A DNA stretch of 57,889 nucleotides, from assembly GCA_002705265.1 (NCBI GenBank), contig PAHR01000004.1, positions 1-57,889 of the forward strand, written 5' to 3'. Of this stretch, positions 9,255 to 18,467 are shown piece by piece. How positions within the stretch are numbered: position 1 is the first letter of the stretch; the number at the start of each line of letters is the position of its first letter. The DNA comes from Pelagibacteraceae bacterium. Lineage in GTDB: Bacteria; Pseudomonadota; Alphaproteobacteria; HIMB59. A program made the position numbers and the translations under genes. Below the pieces are notes generated by a model, which worked only from the letters and a program-made list of their open reading frames with translations, had not been told where the DNA came from and did not search any database.

Positions 9255-9970
9255 TGATTAAACATAATAAACCATTAATAGGAATAACAACAGACTATGA
9301 AAATAACAATAAAAGTTATTCTAAATATCCTTGGTTTGCTTTAAGAGAAAATTACGTAAAATCGTTAGAAAAATTAGGCGCGAATTGTGTTATACTGCCT
9401 TTATCAAATAACATTATGAATTTAAAATTATTAGATGGTTTGGTTATAACTGGGGGTAATTTTGATATAGACCCGAAATACTTTGGTCAAAAAATAAAAT
9501 CTAAAAAAATAAAATTAAAATCTAAGAGAACTATTTTTGAATTAAAACTCATCAAAAAATTTATTGCTTTAAATAAACCAATACTAGGTATCTGTGGCGG
9601 AGCACAACTTATAAACGTATTTCAAAAAGGTACATTAATACAAGACATCAAAAGCTATTTAAATCATGAACAAAAAAATCCTAGAAATGAAACAAGCCAT
9701 GAAATTCAAATTATTAAAAATTCTTATATTAGCATGATTTATAAAAAAAAAATTGGTAAAGTAAATAGCGCACATCATCAAGCAGTTAATAAGCTTGGAA
9801 AAGATTTAGAACTAAGTGCAAAATCCAAAGATGGAATTATTGAAGCTTTTTATCATAAAAAACATCCTTATTGTGTTGGTGTTCAATGGCACCCAGAGTT
9901 TCTAATAACTAAACTAGATATTAATTTAATTAAAGATTTTGTAAAAAATGCAACTTTTAACATTAAGTAA
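9254..9970 (+). CDS. Class I glutamine amidotransferase-like hydrolase (peptidase C26)
   Basis: This family includes gamma-glutamyl-GABA hydrolase (PuuD) and related gamma-glutamyl hydrolases. The catalytic triad is visible: nucleophile C114 in LGICGGAQLIN, with H213 and E215 in GVQWHPE. KPLIGITTDY at the N-terminus and SAHHQAV near 172 are family features. I use the ATG at 9254 (238 aa), which gives the typical N-terminus; another in-frame ATG at 9242 would add four residues but overlap the divergent deaminase more. It overlaps the downstream pseudouridine synthase by 23 bases. The substrate is not determinable: no putrescine-pathway genes are adjacent, so PuuD itself is unlikely to be a safe name. 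Confidence 0.8.
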   Translation: MIKHNKPLIGITTDYENNNKSYSKYPWFALRENYVKSLEKLGANCVILPLSNNIMNLKLLDGLVITGGNFDIDPKYFGQKIKSKKIKLKSKRTIFELKLIKKFIALNKPILGICGGAQLINVFQKGTLIQDIKSYLNHEQKNPRNETSHEIQIIKNSYISMIYKKKIGKVNSAHHQAVNKLGKDLELSAKSKDGIIEAFYHKKHPYCVGVQWHPEFLITKLDINLIKDFVKNATFNIK

Positions 9971-10628
9971 AAAAGTTTCAAAACATCTTAAAATTTCAAG
10001 AAAAAAAGCTGAAGAGGTTATTAAAAAAGGATTTATTTTAGTTAATAAAATTGAAGAAAAAAGACCTTTTATAAAAATCCTAGATGGTTCTACTATAGAA
10101 ATAAAAAAAAAATTTAATGTAAAAAAAATTCAATTATTAATTTTTAATAAACCTAAGGGATGTATTACTACTAGAAATGATGAAAGAAAAAGAAAAACAA
10201 TTTATGATTTCCTACCCAAACGTTTTAATAATTTTCATTATATAGGTAGACTTGATTTTAATTCTGAAGGACTTTTACTTCTTACAGATAATACTAATTT
10301 AAAAAAAAAACTTGAAGATCCAAAATCAGAAATTGTAAGAAGGTATATAGTAAAAGTAGAGGGGTCCTTAAATGATAAGAAGTTAAAATCAATGAATCAA
10401 AAAATTTATTCTGAATTTACATATAAAAAACCTAATATTAAAATAATTAACCAAAGAAAAAATGAAGGTTTAGTTATGTTTGAATTAAAAGAAGGTAAAA
10501 ATAGAGAAATAAGAAAGATATGCGATTTATTCAATTTACGGGTTATAAATCTAAAAAGAGTTAGCTTTGGAAAATATCATCTCAAGAACATACCTTTAGG
10601 ATCTTATAGAAATATGACTATAGAATGA
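9948..10628 (+). CDS. RsuA/RluB-family rRNA pseudouridine synthase
   Basis: This enzyme isomerises a uridine in ribosomal RNA. Residues about 1-55 form an S4 RNA-binding domain (SKHLKISRKKAEEVI, then GFILVNKI). The catalytic domain has NKPKGCITT and the active-site motif YIGRLDFNSEGLLLLTDN, whose Asp near 101 is the nucleophile. GKNREIRKICDLF near the C-terminus is the other family signature. The length of 226 aa fits RsuA/RluB/RluE. The substrate site (16S or 23S) cannot be fixed by eye; RluB-like is most common in alphaproteobacteria. The start overlaps the amidotransferase gene, and the stop overlaps rsmD (ATGA), so the three are probably cotranscribed. Confidence 0.88.
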   Translation: MQLLTLSKKVSKHLKISRKKAEEVIKKGFILVNKIEEKRPFIKILDGSTIEIKKKFNVKKIQLLIFNKPKGCITTRNDERKRKTIYDFLPKRFNNFHYIGRLDFNSEGLLLLTDNTNLKKKLEDPKSEIVRRYIVKVEGSLNDKKLKSMNQKIYSEFTYKKPNIKIINQRKNEGLVMFELKEGKNREIRKICDLFNLRVINLKRVSFGKYHLKNIPLGSYRNMTIE

Positions 10629-11185
10629 AAGTAATATCTGGAATACTAAAAGGCAAAAACATAGATATACAAAAATCTATAAATTATAGGCCTACTCTTT
10701 CAAGAATTAGAGAAGATATATTTAATATATTACTACATAGTCCAAAAATAAATATTGATTTAAAAAATGATATTTTTGGAGATATTAGTTGTGGTTCTGG
10801 ATCAATAGGAATTGAAGCTTTATCTCGAGGTTTTAAACATTGTTATTTTAACGATATCAATGAAAAATCATTACAAATAATTACTAATTTTTTAAAAAAT
10901 TTTAATAATTTAAGTTTTGAATGCCATAATGAAGATATCGAAAATATGAATAATAAAATTAAATGGGAATTATTTGATATCATTTATTTTGATCCACCTT
11001 ACGAAATGGACGTAGAAAAAATCATTAAACAAAATATTTTTAGTATTAAAGATAATACAATTCTAATTATTGAAAGTAATAAGAATATATTCAAAAAAAT
11101 TGAGGAGTTATTTCTAAAGAAGTATAAAAATAAATATATTAAAATTTATAGTAGTAAAAAGATTAAAAAATTTTTAAACGTCTAA
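10625..11185 (+). CDS. rsmD: 16S rRNA (guanine966-N2)-methyltransferase
   Basis: RsmD methylates G966 of 16S rRNA using S-adenosylmethionine. The 186-aa protein begins MKVISGILKGK and has RPTLSRIREDIFNIL near 20-35, the conserved family entry. The Rossmann SAM site is DISCGSGSIGIEALSRG and the catalytic motif is FDPPYEMD near residue 122. The gene starts in an ATGA overlap with the pseudouridine synthase, pairing two rRNA-modifying enzymes in one unit. The 3' end overlaps the convergent DUF6787 gene by 23 bases. Confidence 0.92.
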   Translation: MKVISGILKGKNIDIQKSINYRPTLSRIREDIFNILLHSPKINIDLKNDIFGDISCGSGSIGIEALSRGFKHCYFNDINEKSLQIITNFLKNFNNLSFECHNEDIENMNNKIKWELFDIIYFDPPYEMDVEKIIKQNIFSIKDNTILIIESNKNIFKKIEELFLKKYKNKYIKIYSSKKIKKFLNV

Positions 11186-11453
11186 ATATTTTTTTTTCAA
11201 TTTCAATAAAATAACTAAATTGACCAAATACAATTGCAACAATTATTAAAACAATTTGATATATAGGAAAAATAATGATCAATTTTAGAATTATATAAAG
11301 AGGATAAAACTTAATAATATTTTGAAGATTTAAATAAATTAACAGTGGGCCAGATAAAAATAATGACAAACTACCGCTGATACCAAAAACAAAAAAAATT
11401 ATAATTAAATGAAAAAAAGATTTTGCTTTAAATAATTTTATTAAATAATTCAA
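11163..11453 (-). CDS. Small membrane protein, DUF6787-like
   Basis: A 96-aa protein with about three hydrophobic segments (roughly 15-40, 45-60 and 62-82). The pattern FFVFGISGSLSLFLSGPLL, then PIYQIVL, then FGQFSYF and a basic C-terminus resembles the DUF6787 family, which I recognise from memory only. Its function is unknown. It starts with TTG in a 4-base overlap with the pgi stop (TTGA), so it is likely translated by coupling to pgi. The 3' end overlaps convergent rsmD. Confidence 0.6.
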   Translation of the reverse strand: MNYLIKLFKAKSFFHLIIIFFVFGISGSLSLFLSGPLLIYLNLQNIIKFYPLYIILKLIIIFPIYQIVLIIVAIVFGQFSYFIEIEKKIFRRLKIF

Positions 11454-12595
11454 ATTTTGATTTTTGTATTTTTTTTTAATTTTTCCACAGCCGGCTGATT
11501 CAAAAAATTAATATTTTCAATTTTTGCTCTAAGAAAAATATCATAAATTAAAGTTATAATTAATTTAGTATAATCTTTTAAATTATTATCTATGCTTATT
11601 TCACCTATTATAGGTTTATTTTCACTGAGAGTTTTAATAGCACCTTTTTGAAGAATATCTAGCAAACTCTTTTGTTTATTTTTATTTTTTAATATAAAAA
11701 AAATATAAGATTTGTCATTTGGACCATCAATATATAATTGAAATTGACTATGTTGATCTATGGATCCCAAAGAAGATATATAAGTTATAGAATTTTTATT
11801 TTTTCCTAAACTTTCTGCAAAAATCTGTCTATACCATTCATTTAGAGTAGTTAATTTTTCATTATAGGAGAATCCTACAAAGATATTTGATTTTGATTTT
11901 TTTTGATAAAAATAAAAATTAAATAAATATTTACATATTTTTTCTCTATCTCTTCTAAATTCGGCAAATGCACTTTTTGATGATTTAATAATATTTTTGA
12001 TTGGGTATCCCAATAACGCTAATGGTAACAAGCCGGTAATAGAAAATATACTAAATCTACCACCAATATTGTGATCATGTTCAAAAGTTAAGATATTGTT
12101 TTTAATTGCATAATTTTTTAAAAAATTATCTGAATTTTCAGTTATAAAAATAAAATTTTTTTTAAAATTTTTTATCTTTTTTGTTTTTAGATACTTGCAT
12201 ACAAATTCTAAAAAATAATTTGTTTCTAATGTTTTTCCCGATTTAGATATAAATATGAATTTATCAAAGTTACTTATTTTGTGGTTATCGAGTTTTTTTA
12301 TTATTAATTCATCGTAGGGATTATCATAAATAAAAAGTCTATGGTCTATATTTGCTGGTTTTAAAAATTGCATAAGCATTTTGGAACTTAATGAAGACCC
12401 ACCCATACCAAAAACATGAATTTTATTTTTTTTATTAACTAATTTTTCAAATTTATATCTTTTAAAATAATTTTTATCAAAAATCGGTTTAAAAAAAGAA
12501 TGATTTTCAAATTCTTCAATGAAATAATTTTTTTTCTCTAAATTTTTATAATGTATTTTATCTGTACTTAATTTATTATTTAAAGATAAATGCAT
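11450..12595 (-). CDS. pgi: Glucose-6-phosphate isomerase, short form
   Basis: Pgi interconverts glucose-6-phosphate and fructose-6-phosphate. The SIS-type sugar phosphate site appears as GMGGSSLSSKML near 64-75 and SKSGKTLETNYF near 115, and GGRFSIFSITGLLPLA follows with the conserved GGRxS. The catalytic His region is IDQHSQFQLYIDGP near 275. The 381 aa are well short of the usual 450-550; the missing part is mostly N-terminal. A shortened isomerase of this kind is known from other reduced alphaproteobacteria, so I regard it as complete and not truncated. It lies 4 bases downstream of the DUF3035 lipoprotein gene and overlaps the DUF6787 gene. Confidence 0.85.
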   Translation of the reverse strand: MHLSLNNKLSTDKIHYKNLEKKNYFIEEFENHSFFKPIFDKNYFKRYKFEKLVNKKNKIHVFGMGGSSLSSKMLMQFLKPANIDHRLFIYDNPYDELIIKKLDNHKISNFDKFIFISKSGKTLETNYFLEFVCKYLKTKKIKNFKKNFIFITENSDNFLKNYAIKNNILTFEHDHNIGGRFSIFSITGLLPLALLGYPIKNIIKSSKSAFAEFRRDREKICKYLFNFYFYQKKSKSNIFVGFSYNEKLTTLNEWYRQIFAESLGKNKNSITYISSLGSIDQHSQFQLYIDGPNDKSYIFFILKNKNKQKSLLDILQKGAIKTLSENKPIIGEISIDNNLKDYTKLIITLIYDIFLRAKIENINFLNQPAVEKLKKNTKIKI

Positions 12596-12599
12596 TTAT

Positions 12600-13016
12600 T
12601 TATTCAGAAATATTTTTTGAATTTTCTTCAAATGGATCTATAGTATCTCCTAATGCTTTATTATTTTCTCTTTTACTCTTCCCCTTAAGTAGCCACTCAA
12701 AAAAACCATCTTCATTTTTATATCCTGTTTCATAATCTATTTGATCTCTGATATCTGAATTAGCATCTTTAGAATTTGTTTTATCAAGAATATCCTGCAC
12801 TAATGTTTGATCTGAAAATATTTTTTCATTAGATCCAATTATTATATCTTGCACTTGATTTTCATCAATACCATCAACCTGCCCCGGCTCAGGTAAATCA
12901 TATACTGGTGGAATAATTAAAGTTTTATTAAAATCAACAGATAATTCATTTAGTTTTCCTCTTTGACAACCAACAATGATAAAACTAAGAGTTAATATAA
13001 TAATCAAATTTTTCAT
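12600..13016 (-). CDS. DUF3035-type lipoprotein
   Basis: A small predicted lipoprotein. With the ATG at 13016 the signal peptide ends in the lipobox IVGC with C17 as the lipidated residue. After it comes NKTLIIPPVYDLPEPG, matching the short conserved PL-IPP-LP motif of DUF3035, and then a polar, Asp/Asn-rich tail of low complexity. A TTG at 13019 is an alternative start one codon earlier. It follows lspA in a TGATG overlap; the lspA-DUF3035 pair is a common alphaproteobacterial arrangement and supports the call. The signal peptidase encoded next door would be the enzyme that processes it. Molecular role unknown. Confidence 0.78.
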   Translation of the reverse strand: MKNLIIILTLSFIIVGCQRGKLNELSVDFNKTLIIPPVYDLPEPGQVDGIDENQVQDIIIGSNEKIFSDQTLVQDILDKTNSKDANSDIRDQIDYETGYKNEDGFFEWLLKGKSKRENNKALGDTIDPFEENSKNISE

Positions 13017-13531
13017 CAAATTTTTTTCCCAGATAAGATAGTAATCATTATGATAATGAAACCAATAGAAATATAACTATCCGCAAAATTAAACGCAGGC
13101 CAATGATAATTGGAAATATATAAATCTATAAAGTCAATTACATAACCTCTTAATAATCTATCAATAAAATTACCAATTGCCCCGGAAAGTATTAATATAA
13201 AAGAAATTTTTATAATAGTAGATTGTGTTTGAATTAATAAAAAAATTAAGTAAATAATTATTATCATTATTATTATCATTATTAAAACCTGACTTGAGTT
13301 AGGGTCATTAAATATTCCAAAAGCAAATCCGTAATTGACTATAAAAGTAATATTTAAAAACCTAATTAATTCATAAGACTCATATAAATTAAAATTGTTT
13401 TCAATTAAATATTTAGAAAATTGATCAAATACTATTAAAAAAAAAATGGTAATAGCATTTAGTAAATTTGTTTTTTTATTTTTTAACTTTATTCCAAACA
13501 TCATCACATCTGTTACATAACTGGAGTTCAT
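13016..13531 (-). CDS. lspA: Lipoprotein signal peptidase (signal peptidase II)
   Basis: LspA cleaves signal peptides of prolipoproteins in the inner membrane. The two catalytic aspartates are in GAIGNFIDRL and AFNFADSYI, and the conserved DQFSKY lies in the first membrane helix; four helices can be traced. The start is uncertain: an ATG at 13531 has a GAGG-like site 9 bases upstream but lies inside ileS by 56 bases, and ATGs at 13504 and 13501 give an N-terminus closer to the family average. A repetitive TTATTATCATT stretch encodes an Ile/Met-rich third of helix two. It lies downstream of ileS, the usual ileS-lspA pairing. Confidence 0.9.
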   Translation of the reverse strand: MNSSYVTDVMMFGIKLKNKKTNLLNAITIFFLIVFDQFSKYLIENNFNLYESYELIRFLNITFIVNYGFAFGIFNDPNSSQVLIMIIIMIIIIYLIFLLIQTQSTIIKISFILILSGAIGNFIDRLLRGYVIDFIDLYISNYHWPAFNFADSYISIGFIIIMITILSGKKI

Positions 13532-16256
13532 TTTTACTTACCTCTTCTTTAATGCACCAACATCTAACACATTTTGCGCCCTCAGCACATTGAACATCAA
13601 CGTAAATTTGATCATTATCAAAAGAGATTGAAGAGTTATTTTTATTTTCTAATTTATTAATATCTGTTTTACTAACTATACATATTTCTGACATATCAAT
13701 ATTTTTAATATTACTAATTAAATTTGGAGCTAAATACATAATAACTTTGGCCTGCAAACTTGATCCAATTATTTTTTCATTTCTTTTTAACTCTAAAGCA
13801 GCTGTAACTGTTTTTCTAATTTCTTTAATTTCAGACCATTTTTCTTCTAATTTTGCATCATGATAAATATAGTCATTATCATTTAAGCTTTGTAAATGAA
13901 TACTTTCAGAATTATTATATGTTCTTGATTTCCATGCTTCTTCACTAGTAAAAGACAAAATGGGAGAAAACCATTTTGACAAAAATTCAAATATAAAATG
14001 TAAGCAAGTTAAAGAAGAATTTCTCTTTAGATCATTTAAGGAATCGCAATAAAAACTGTCTTTTCTAATATCGAAATAAAAAGCAGATAATTCTATAGTA
14101 CAAAAATTTAAAAGCTGAACATAAATTGAGTGATAATCATGTTTTTCAATAAAATTTTTTAATTTATTGTGCATAGTAGATATTCTAGACATCATCAATT
14201 TTTCTAATTCTGGCATATTTTCAAATACAACTTTATTATCCAAACTAAAATTATTTAAATTGCCTAATAAAAATCTAAATGTATTTCTGATTTTTCTATA
14301 TGAGTCTATTTGAAAATTTAGTATTTTATTGTCTATTCTTATATCCTCAGAATAATCTGAAGCTATAACCCATAACCTTAAAATATCTGCTCCATATTTA
14401 TTAATGATTTCATCTGGAGATATAACATTACCAATAGATTTAGACATTTTCCTTCCTCTTCCATCAACAACAAAACCATGTGAAAGAATACTTTTAAAGG
14501 GAGCTTTGCCTCTCGTCCCACATGATTCAAGTAAAGAAGAATGAAAAAATCCCCTAAATTGATCTGATCCTTCTAAGTACATTGAAGCAGGTGAGGTTAA
14601 ATCTTTTCTATTTTCTAAAACATAGGAGTGAGTTGAGCCACTATCAAACCAAACTTCAACTACATCCTTAACTTGTTCATAGTCGTTTTCATCATAATCT
14701 GGATTCAGAAATCTAGAAGGTTCAGAGTTAAACCAAGCATCCCCTCCTTCTAATTCATAAATTTTAGCAATTCTCTCAATCACAGAGATGTCCCTCAAAG
14801 CATCGCCTGTTTTCTTGTTGACAAATATAGGTAGAGGGACTCCCCAAACTCTTTGCCTTGAAACACACCAATCTGGCCTATCAGATATCATAGTTCTCAA
14901 TCTATTTTGACCTTGAGCTGGGTAAAATTTTGTTTCATCAATTGCTTTTAGTGCTTTTTTTCTTAAATCGTTAGCATCCATTGAAATAAACCATTGCGAG
15001 GTATTTTTATAAACTAGAGGTGCCTTAGATCTCCAAGAATGAGGGTAGCTATGAGTTAAGGAACCTTTTGAAACTAAATTTCCACATTTTTCTATTTCTT
15101 CGCAAACTTCATTATCGACCTTAAAAATATGTTTACCTGCAAAAATTGGAATATGATCATAATAAATACCTGCTTCATTTATTGTCATCGGTAATTCTAA
15201 ATTATGTTCTTTACCTAGTAAAAAGTCATCAACGCCATGTACTGGACATATATGCACTATTCCTGTGCCTTGTTCAGTAGTAACAAAATTGCCATGTAAA
15301 ACTGGAACTATATATTCATATCCAGACTTATAAAGGGTATGAAAGCAAGAAGTTTGCAGAAGATCTTTTCCCTTAATTGAAAAATTAATTTTGTAATTAT
15401 TAATTATATTTTCCTTTAAAAAAGATTCACTAAGATTTTGAGAAATTAATATCTTATCTTCTAAATTTTTTTCTTTAATTGTGATTGATATATAATCAAG
15501 ATCATTGTTAATAGCTAAAGCTCTATTTCCTGGTATTGTCCAGGGCGTTGTAGTCCATATAACAATTGAGTGATCTTTTAACTTATTAACATCTGTTTTA
15601 GCAACTGGAAATTTACAATAAACTGTTGTCGATTTATGATCCGCGTACTCTACCTCTGCATCAGCAAGTGCTGTCTTTTCAACAACAGACCATAACACAG
15701 GTCGATGACCTTTATATAATCCACCACTTTCCAAAAACTTACCAAGTTCTCTAACTATTTGAGCTTCTGAATGAAAATTCATAGTAGTATATGGATTATC
15801 CCAGTCTCCAATAACACCGAGTCTTTTAAACTCTTTTCTTTGAATATCTATCCATTTATTTGCAAAATCTCTACATTCTTTTCTAAATTCTAAAATTGGC
15901 ACATCGTCTTTATTTAATTTTTTTTTTCTATACTGTTCTTCTATTTTCCACTCAATTGGCAATCCATGACAATCCCAACCAGGAACGTATATAGAATCTT
16001 TATTAAAAATTTGTTGATATTTAACAACAACATCTTTCAAAATCTTGTTTAAAGCATGTCCCATATGAAGATGACCGTTAGCATAAGGAGGTCCATCATG
16101 TAAAATAAATTTTTTCTTATCTTTTGATTTTTTTCTTAACTCTTCATAGAGATTATCTTCGTACCATTTTTTTATAATCTCAGGTTCTTTTGCAGGCAAA
16201 TCTGCCTTCATAGAAAAATTAGTTTTCGGTAATAAAATTGAATCCTTAATTTCCAT
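13476..16256 (-). CDS. ileS: Isoleucine-tRNA ligase
   Basis: IleS charges tRNA-Ile. The 926-aa class I synthetase carries the HIGH-type box PPYANGHLHMGHAL near 56-69, the editing domain (TTPWTIPGNRAL region), and the KMSKS loop GRKMSKSIGN near 600. The C-terminus holds a zinc-binding segment with Cys pairs at 896/899 and 914/917 (CVRC and CNRC), typical of the bacterial type. The N-terminal methionine overlaps the ribF stop by 11 bases and the C-terminus overlaps lspA, giving ribF-ileS-lspA in one transcription unit, a very common bacterial order. Confidence 0.98.
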   Translation of the reverse strand: MEIKDSILLPKTNFSMKADLPAKEPEIIKKWYEDNLYEELRKKSKDKKKFILHDGPPYANGHLHMGHALNKILKDVVVKYQQIFNKDSIYVPGWDCHGLPIEWKIEEQYRKKKLNKDDVPILEFRKECRDFANKWIDIQRKEFKRLGVIGDWDNPYTTMNFHSEAQIVRELGKFLESGGLYKGHRPVLWSVVEKTALADAEVEYADHKSTTVYCKFPVAKTDVNKLKDHSIVIWTTTPWTIPGNRALAINNDLDYISITIKEKNLEDKILISQNLSESFLKENIINNYKINFSIKGKDLLQTSCFHTLYKSGYEYIVPVLHGNFVTTEQGTGIVHICPVHGVDDFLLGKEHNLELPMTINEAGIYYDHIPIFAGKHIFKVDNEVCEEIEKCGNLVSKGSLTHSYPHSWRSKAPLVYKNTSQWFISMDANDLRKKALKAIDETKFYPAQGQNRLRTMISDRPDWCVSRQRVWGVPLPIFVNKKTGDALRDISVIERIAKIYELEGGDAWFNSEPSRFLNPDYDENDYEQVKDVVEVWFDSGSTHSYVLENRKDLTSPASMYLEGSDQFRGFFHSSLLESCGTRGKAPFKSILSHGFVVDGRGRKMSKSIGNVISPDEIINKYGADILRLWVIASDYSEDIRIDNKILNFQIDSYRKIRNTFRFLLGNLNNFSLDNKVVFENMPELEKLMMSRISTMHNKLKNFIEKHDYHSIYVQLLNFCTIELSAFYFDIRKDSFYCDSLNDLKRNSSLTCLHFIFEFLSKWFSPILSFTSEEAWKSRTYNNSESIHLQSLNDNDYIYHDAKLEEKWSEIKEIRKTVTAALELKRNEKIIGSSLQAKVIMYLAPNLISNIKNIDMSEICIVSKTDINKLENKNNSSISFDNDQIYVDVQCAEGAKCVRCWCIKEEVSKNELQLCNRCDDVWNKVKK

Positions 16257-17181
16257 TATTTAAAATTTCTTTAGCTTTAGAAATATCTAAAGGTATTTGT
16301 TTTAACAAATCTTCAACATTATTAAACTTAATTTCATCTCTGATTTTTGCAACAAATTTAACTTTGATTTCTTGTCCATAAATATTTTTATTAAAATTAA
16401 ATAAATGAGTTTCAAGCAAAGGGGTTTTTTTATTAAATGTTGGTCTCATACCGTAATTCGAAATACCTTCAAACTGTTTATTATTTAACAATACTTTAAC
16501 ACTATAGACACCTTCAGATAATTCTACTTGGTTTTTATTATATAATATATTGGCAGTTGGGATTCCAATAGTTCTTCCTCTTTGGTCACCTTTAATTACC
16601 TTACCACTAACTTCAAAAGGCCGTCCTAGCAAGATATTGGCTCTCAAAACATTTCCTTCTTTAATTAGATTTCTGATCATTGATGATGAAATTTTATTTG
16701 AAGAATTAACTTCCAAAAAATCATCAAATGTTAATAAATCAATATTATTTTTTTTTGAAAATTTTTTTAAAGAATTAATATCCCCTTTTCTATTTTTGCC
16801 ATATCTAAAATCTAATCCAGAAAATAATAATTTTAGATTTATGCATTTTAATAAAACTTTTTGTTCAAAATCTTCATAAGAATAATTAGAAAAATTTTTA
16901 TCAAATTTAATTGATATAAAAAAATCAAGTCCTATTTTATTTAATAAATCTAATTTAGTATCACTTGAGTCAATTAAAAACCCTTTATCTTTTTTAAAAT
17001 ATGAAATTGGATGAGGATTAAAACTTAATAATCCTGTGAAAAGATTTCTTTTTTTGGAAAAAATTTTTAATCTTTTTAAAATTTGTTGATGACCCAAATG
17101 AACTCCATCAAAATTCCCAATAGTTAAACCTAAAGGTTTTGTAATATTTAAATCTTCAATATTTTTATCAAAATATTCCAT
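16246..17181 (-). CDS. ribF: Bifunctional riboflavin kinase / FAD synthetase
   Basis: RibF makes FMN from riboflavin and then FAD. The N-terminal FAD synthetase domain has LTIGNFDGVHLGHQ near 19-32 (nucleotidyltransferase HxGH-type box) and SSSMIRNLI near 166. The C-terminal riboflavin kinase domain begins near 180 and shows KGDQRGRTIGIPTANI, the family signature, then GVYSVKV and ETHLFNF. The length of 311 aa is normal. It is 6 bases downstream of a flavin-reductase-like gene, so flavin production and flavin use may be coexpressed, and it overlaps ileS. Confidence 0.96.
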   Translation of the reverse strand: MEYFDKNIEDLNITKPLGLTIGNFDGVHLGHQQILKRLKIFSKKRNLFTGLLSFNPHPISYFKKDKGFLIDSSDTKLDLLNKIGLDFFISIKFDKNFSNYSYEDFEQKVLLKCINLKLLFSGLDFRYGKNRKGDINSLKKFSKKNNIDLLTFDDFLEVNSSNKISSSMIRNLIKEGNVLRANILLGRPFEVSGKVIKGDQRGRTIGIPTANILYNKNQVELSEGVYSVKVLLNNKQFEGISNYGMRPTFNKKTPLLETHLFNFNKNIYGQEIKVKFVAKIRDEIKFNNVEDLLKQIPLDISKAKEILNNGN

Positions 17182-17187
17182 TAAGTC

Positions 17188-17652
17188 TTAACTAATATAG
17201 CTTCTATCAAAATAGATGAGTGGATTACCTTTATTTTTATTTATAACTTTTTTAAAATTACAAATTATAATCTTATGATCACCAGAATTTATTTTTTTTT
17301 CTAATATACATTCTAATGTTACTAGAGATTCTTTAAAATATGGTATTTCTTTATTTGAAAGAATGTAACTTGTACTTTTCCATCTTATTTTTGGATTGGA
17401 AGAAAACTTATTTGATAATTTTTTTTGTTTATCAGAAAGTATACTAATATTTAAATAAGTATTTTTTTTAAATTTATTTAGGAAACTATTTTTATTATCT
17501 ATGCAAAATAAAATCTTTGATGGGACTAGAGACACACTTGTAAATGAATTTACTGTACATCCGTAGAATCCTTTCGATATATTACCTAAAGTTATTATTG
17601 TGATACCAGTTGCAAATCTGGAGAGTGACTCTAAAAAATCTTTTTTTTTCAT
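17188..17652 (-). CDS. Flavin reductase-like FMN-binding protein
   Basis: A 154-aa protein of the flavin reductase domain family, which bind FMN in a split-barrel fold and pass electrons from NAD(P)H to free flavin or to a partner monooxygenase. The recognisable stretch is FATGITIIT near 12-20, then YGCTVNSFTSVSLVPSKIL near 31-49, which is the flavin phosphate-binding region, and SGDHKIIIC further on. The protein starts at ATG 17652. It sits directly upstream of ribF. No partner monooxygenase lies next to it, so its electron acceptor is unknown. Confidence 0.82.
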   Translation of the reverse strand: MKKKDFLESLSRFATGITIITLGNISKGFYGCTVNSFTSVSLVPSKILFCIDNKNSFLNKFKKNTYLNISILSDKQKKLSNKFSSNPKIRWKSTSYILSNKEIPYFKESLVTLECILEKKINSGDHKIIICNFKKVINKNKGNPLIYFDRSYIS

Positions 17653-17665
17653 AATTCTAAGTTTT

Positions 17666-17751
17666 TGGTAGCGCTGGAGAGACTCGAACTCTCACAAGGT
17701 TTCCCTTACCAGATTTTGAGTCTGGCGCGTCTACCATTCCACCACAGCGCC
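17666..17751 (-). tRNA. tRNA-Leu (anticodon CAA)
   Basis: On the minus strand the sequence folds as a class II tRNA with a long variable arm. The acceptor arms are GGCGCTG at 17751-17745 and CAGCGCT at 17676-17670 (one G-U pair at the end), followed by A73 and an encoded CCA (17668-17666). The anticodon loop CTCAAAA at 17720-17714 gives anticodon CAA, reading TTG. The T arm contains GTTCGAG. It lies between the flavin reductase gene and the divergent LysE-type gene. Confidence 0.96.
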
Positions 17752-17870
17752 TTAGTTTTTTCATATGATTTTATATATATTAAATTAATAGAAATGCCAT
17801 TTTCTTATTTTTATTAATTTATGATTTGAAGTATTTTATTATTTACAAATAAGTCTAATATCTGAGTGCT

Positions 17871-18467
17871 TTGATATATTTCTCCTATATTTTGCCAATA
17901 TTTTTATACGCTAATATTATGGCATTCACTCCTGGACCCAACAATATAATATTATCAAATAACAGTATCAATCACGGCTTTAAAAATACTATACCATTAA
18001 TACTAGCAGTTTTTTTTGGATTTCTAACCGTGCTCTCTTTAGCTCTTTTAGGTATTGGAAAAATTTTTTTATTATACCCCTCTCTTACTTTAATAATGAA
18101 AATTATATCTTCCATATTTTTGTTATTTTTATCCTATAAAATATTTTTTTCATCAAGTTTTTCTGAAGATAAAAAGACAAAGCCATTAAGTTTCTTTCAG
18201 GTTTATTTTTTTCAAATAATTAATCCAAAAGTTATATTTGTTACAGTTTCTTCAGCTTCATTATTTTTACAAGGTAAATTCAATTACGAAATGGAATTTT
18301 TTATGATATTTTCATGTTTCGCATTTTCTACTATAACGAGTGGTATTACATGGGCATTAATAGGGCACTTATTTAAAAGATTTGCAGATGAAAAAAATAA
18401 AATAATTATTTTTAATAGATTTATGGCTGTTGCTTTAGCAATATGTATAATCATGATCATTCTATGA
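17871..18467 (+). CDS. LysE/RhtB-family amino-acid exporter
   Basis: A 198-aa inner-membrane protein with about six hydrophobic helices. The family signature is MAFTPGPNNIILSNNS near 17-32 (the TPGPN motif), and FFQIINPKVIFV near 110 is the second conserved piece. This family exports amino acids such as lysine, homoserine or threonine; the substrate cannot be told. The start is taken as TTG 17871, because an in-frame stop lies at 17856 and no ATG occurs before the TPGPN motif. It overlaps the next gene through ATGA. Confidence 0.85.
   Translation: MIYFSYILPIFLYANIMAFTPGPNNIILSNNSINHGFKNTIPLILAVFFGFLTVLSLALLGIGKIFLLYPSLTLIMKIISSIFLLFLSYKIFFSSSFSEDKKTKPLSFFQVYFFQIINPKVIFVTVSSASLFLQGKFNYEMEFFMIFSCFAFSTITSGITWALIGHLFKRFADEKNKIIIFNRFMAVALAICIIMIIL

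Noticed and set aside
11450-12595. Pgi as a truncated pseudogene
   Set aside because: The active-site motifs are all present, the reading frame is intact and short Pgi forms occur in other reduced alphaproteobacteria.
13250-13290. TTATTATCATT repeat as a tandem-repeat array or regulatory element
   Set aside because: It is inside lspA and encodes an Ile/Met-rich membrane helix; simple low-complexity coding sequence explains it.
16550-16879. Plus-strand open frame inside ribF
   Set aside because: It is antisense to well-supported ribF motifs and its product has no recognisable family pattern or ribosome binding site.
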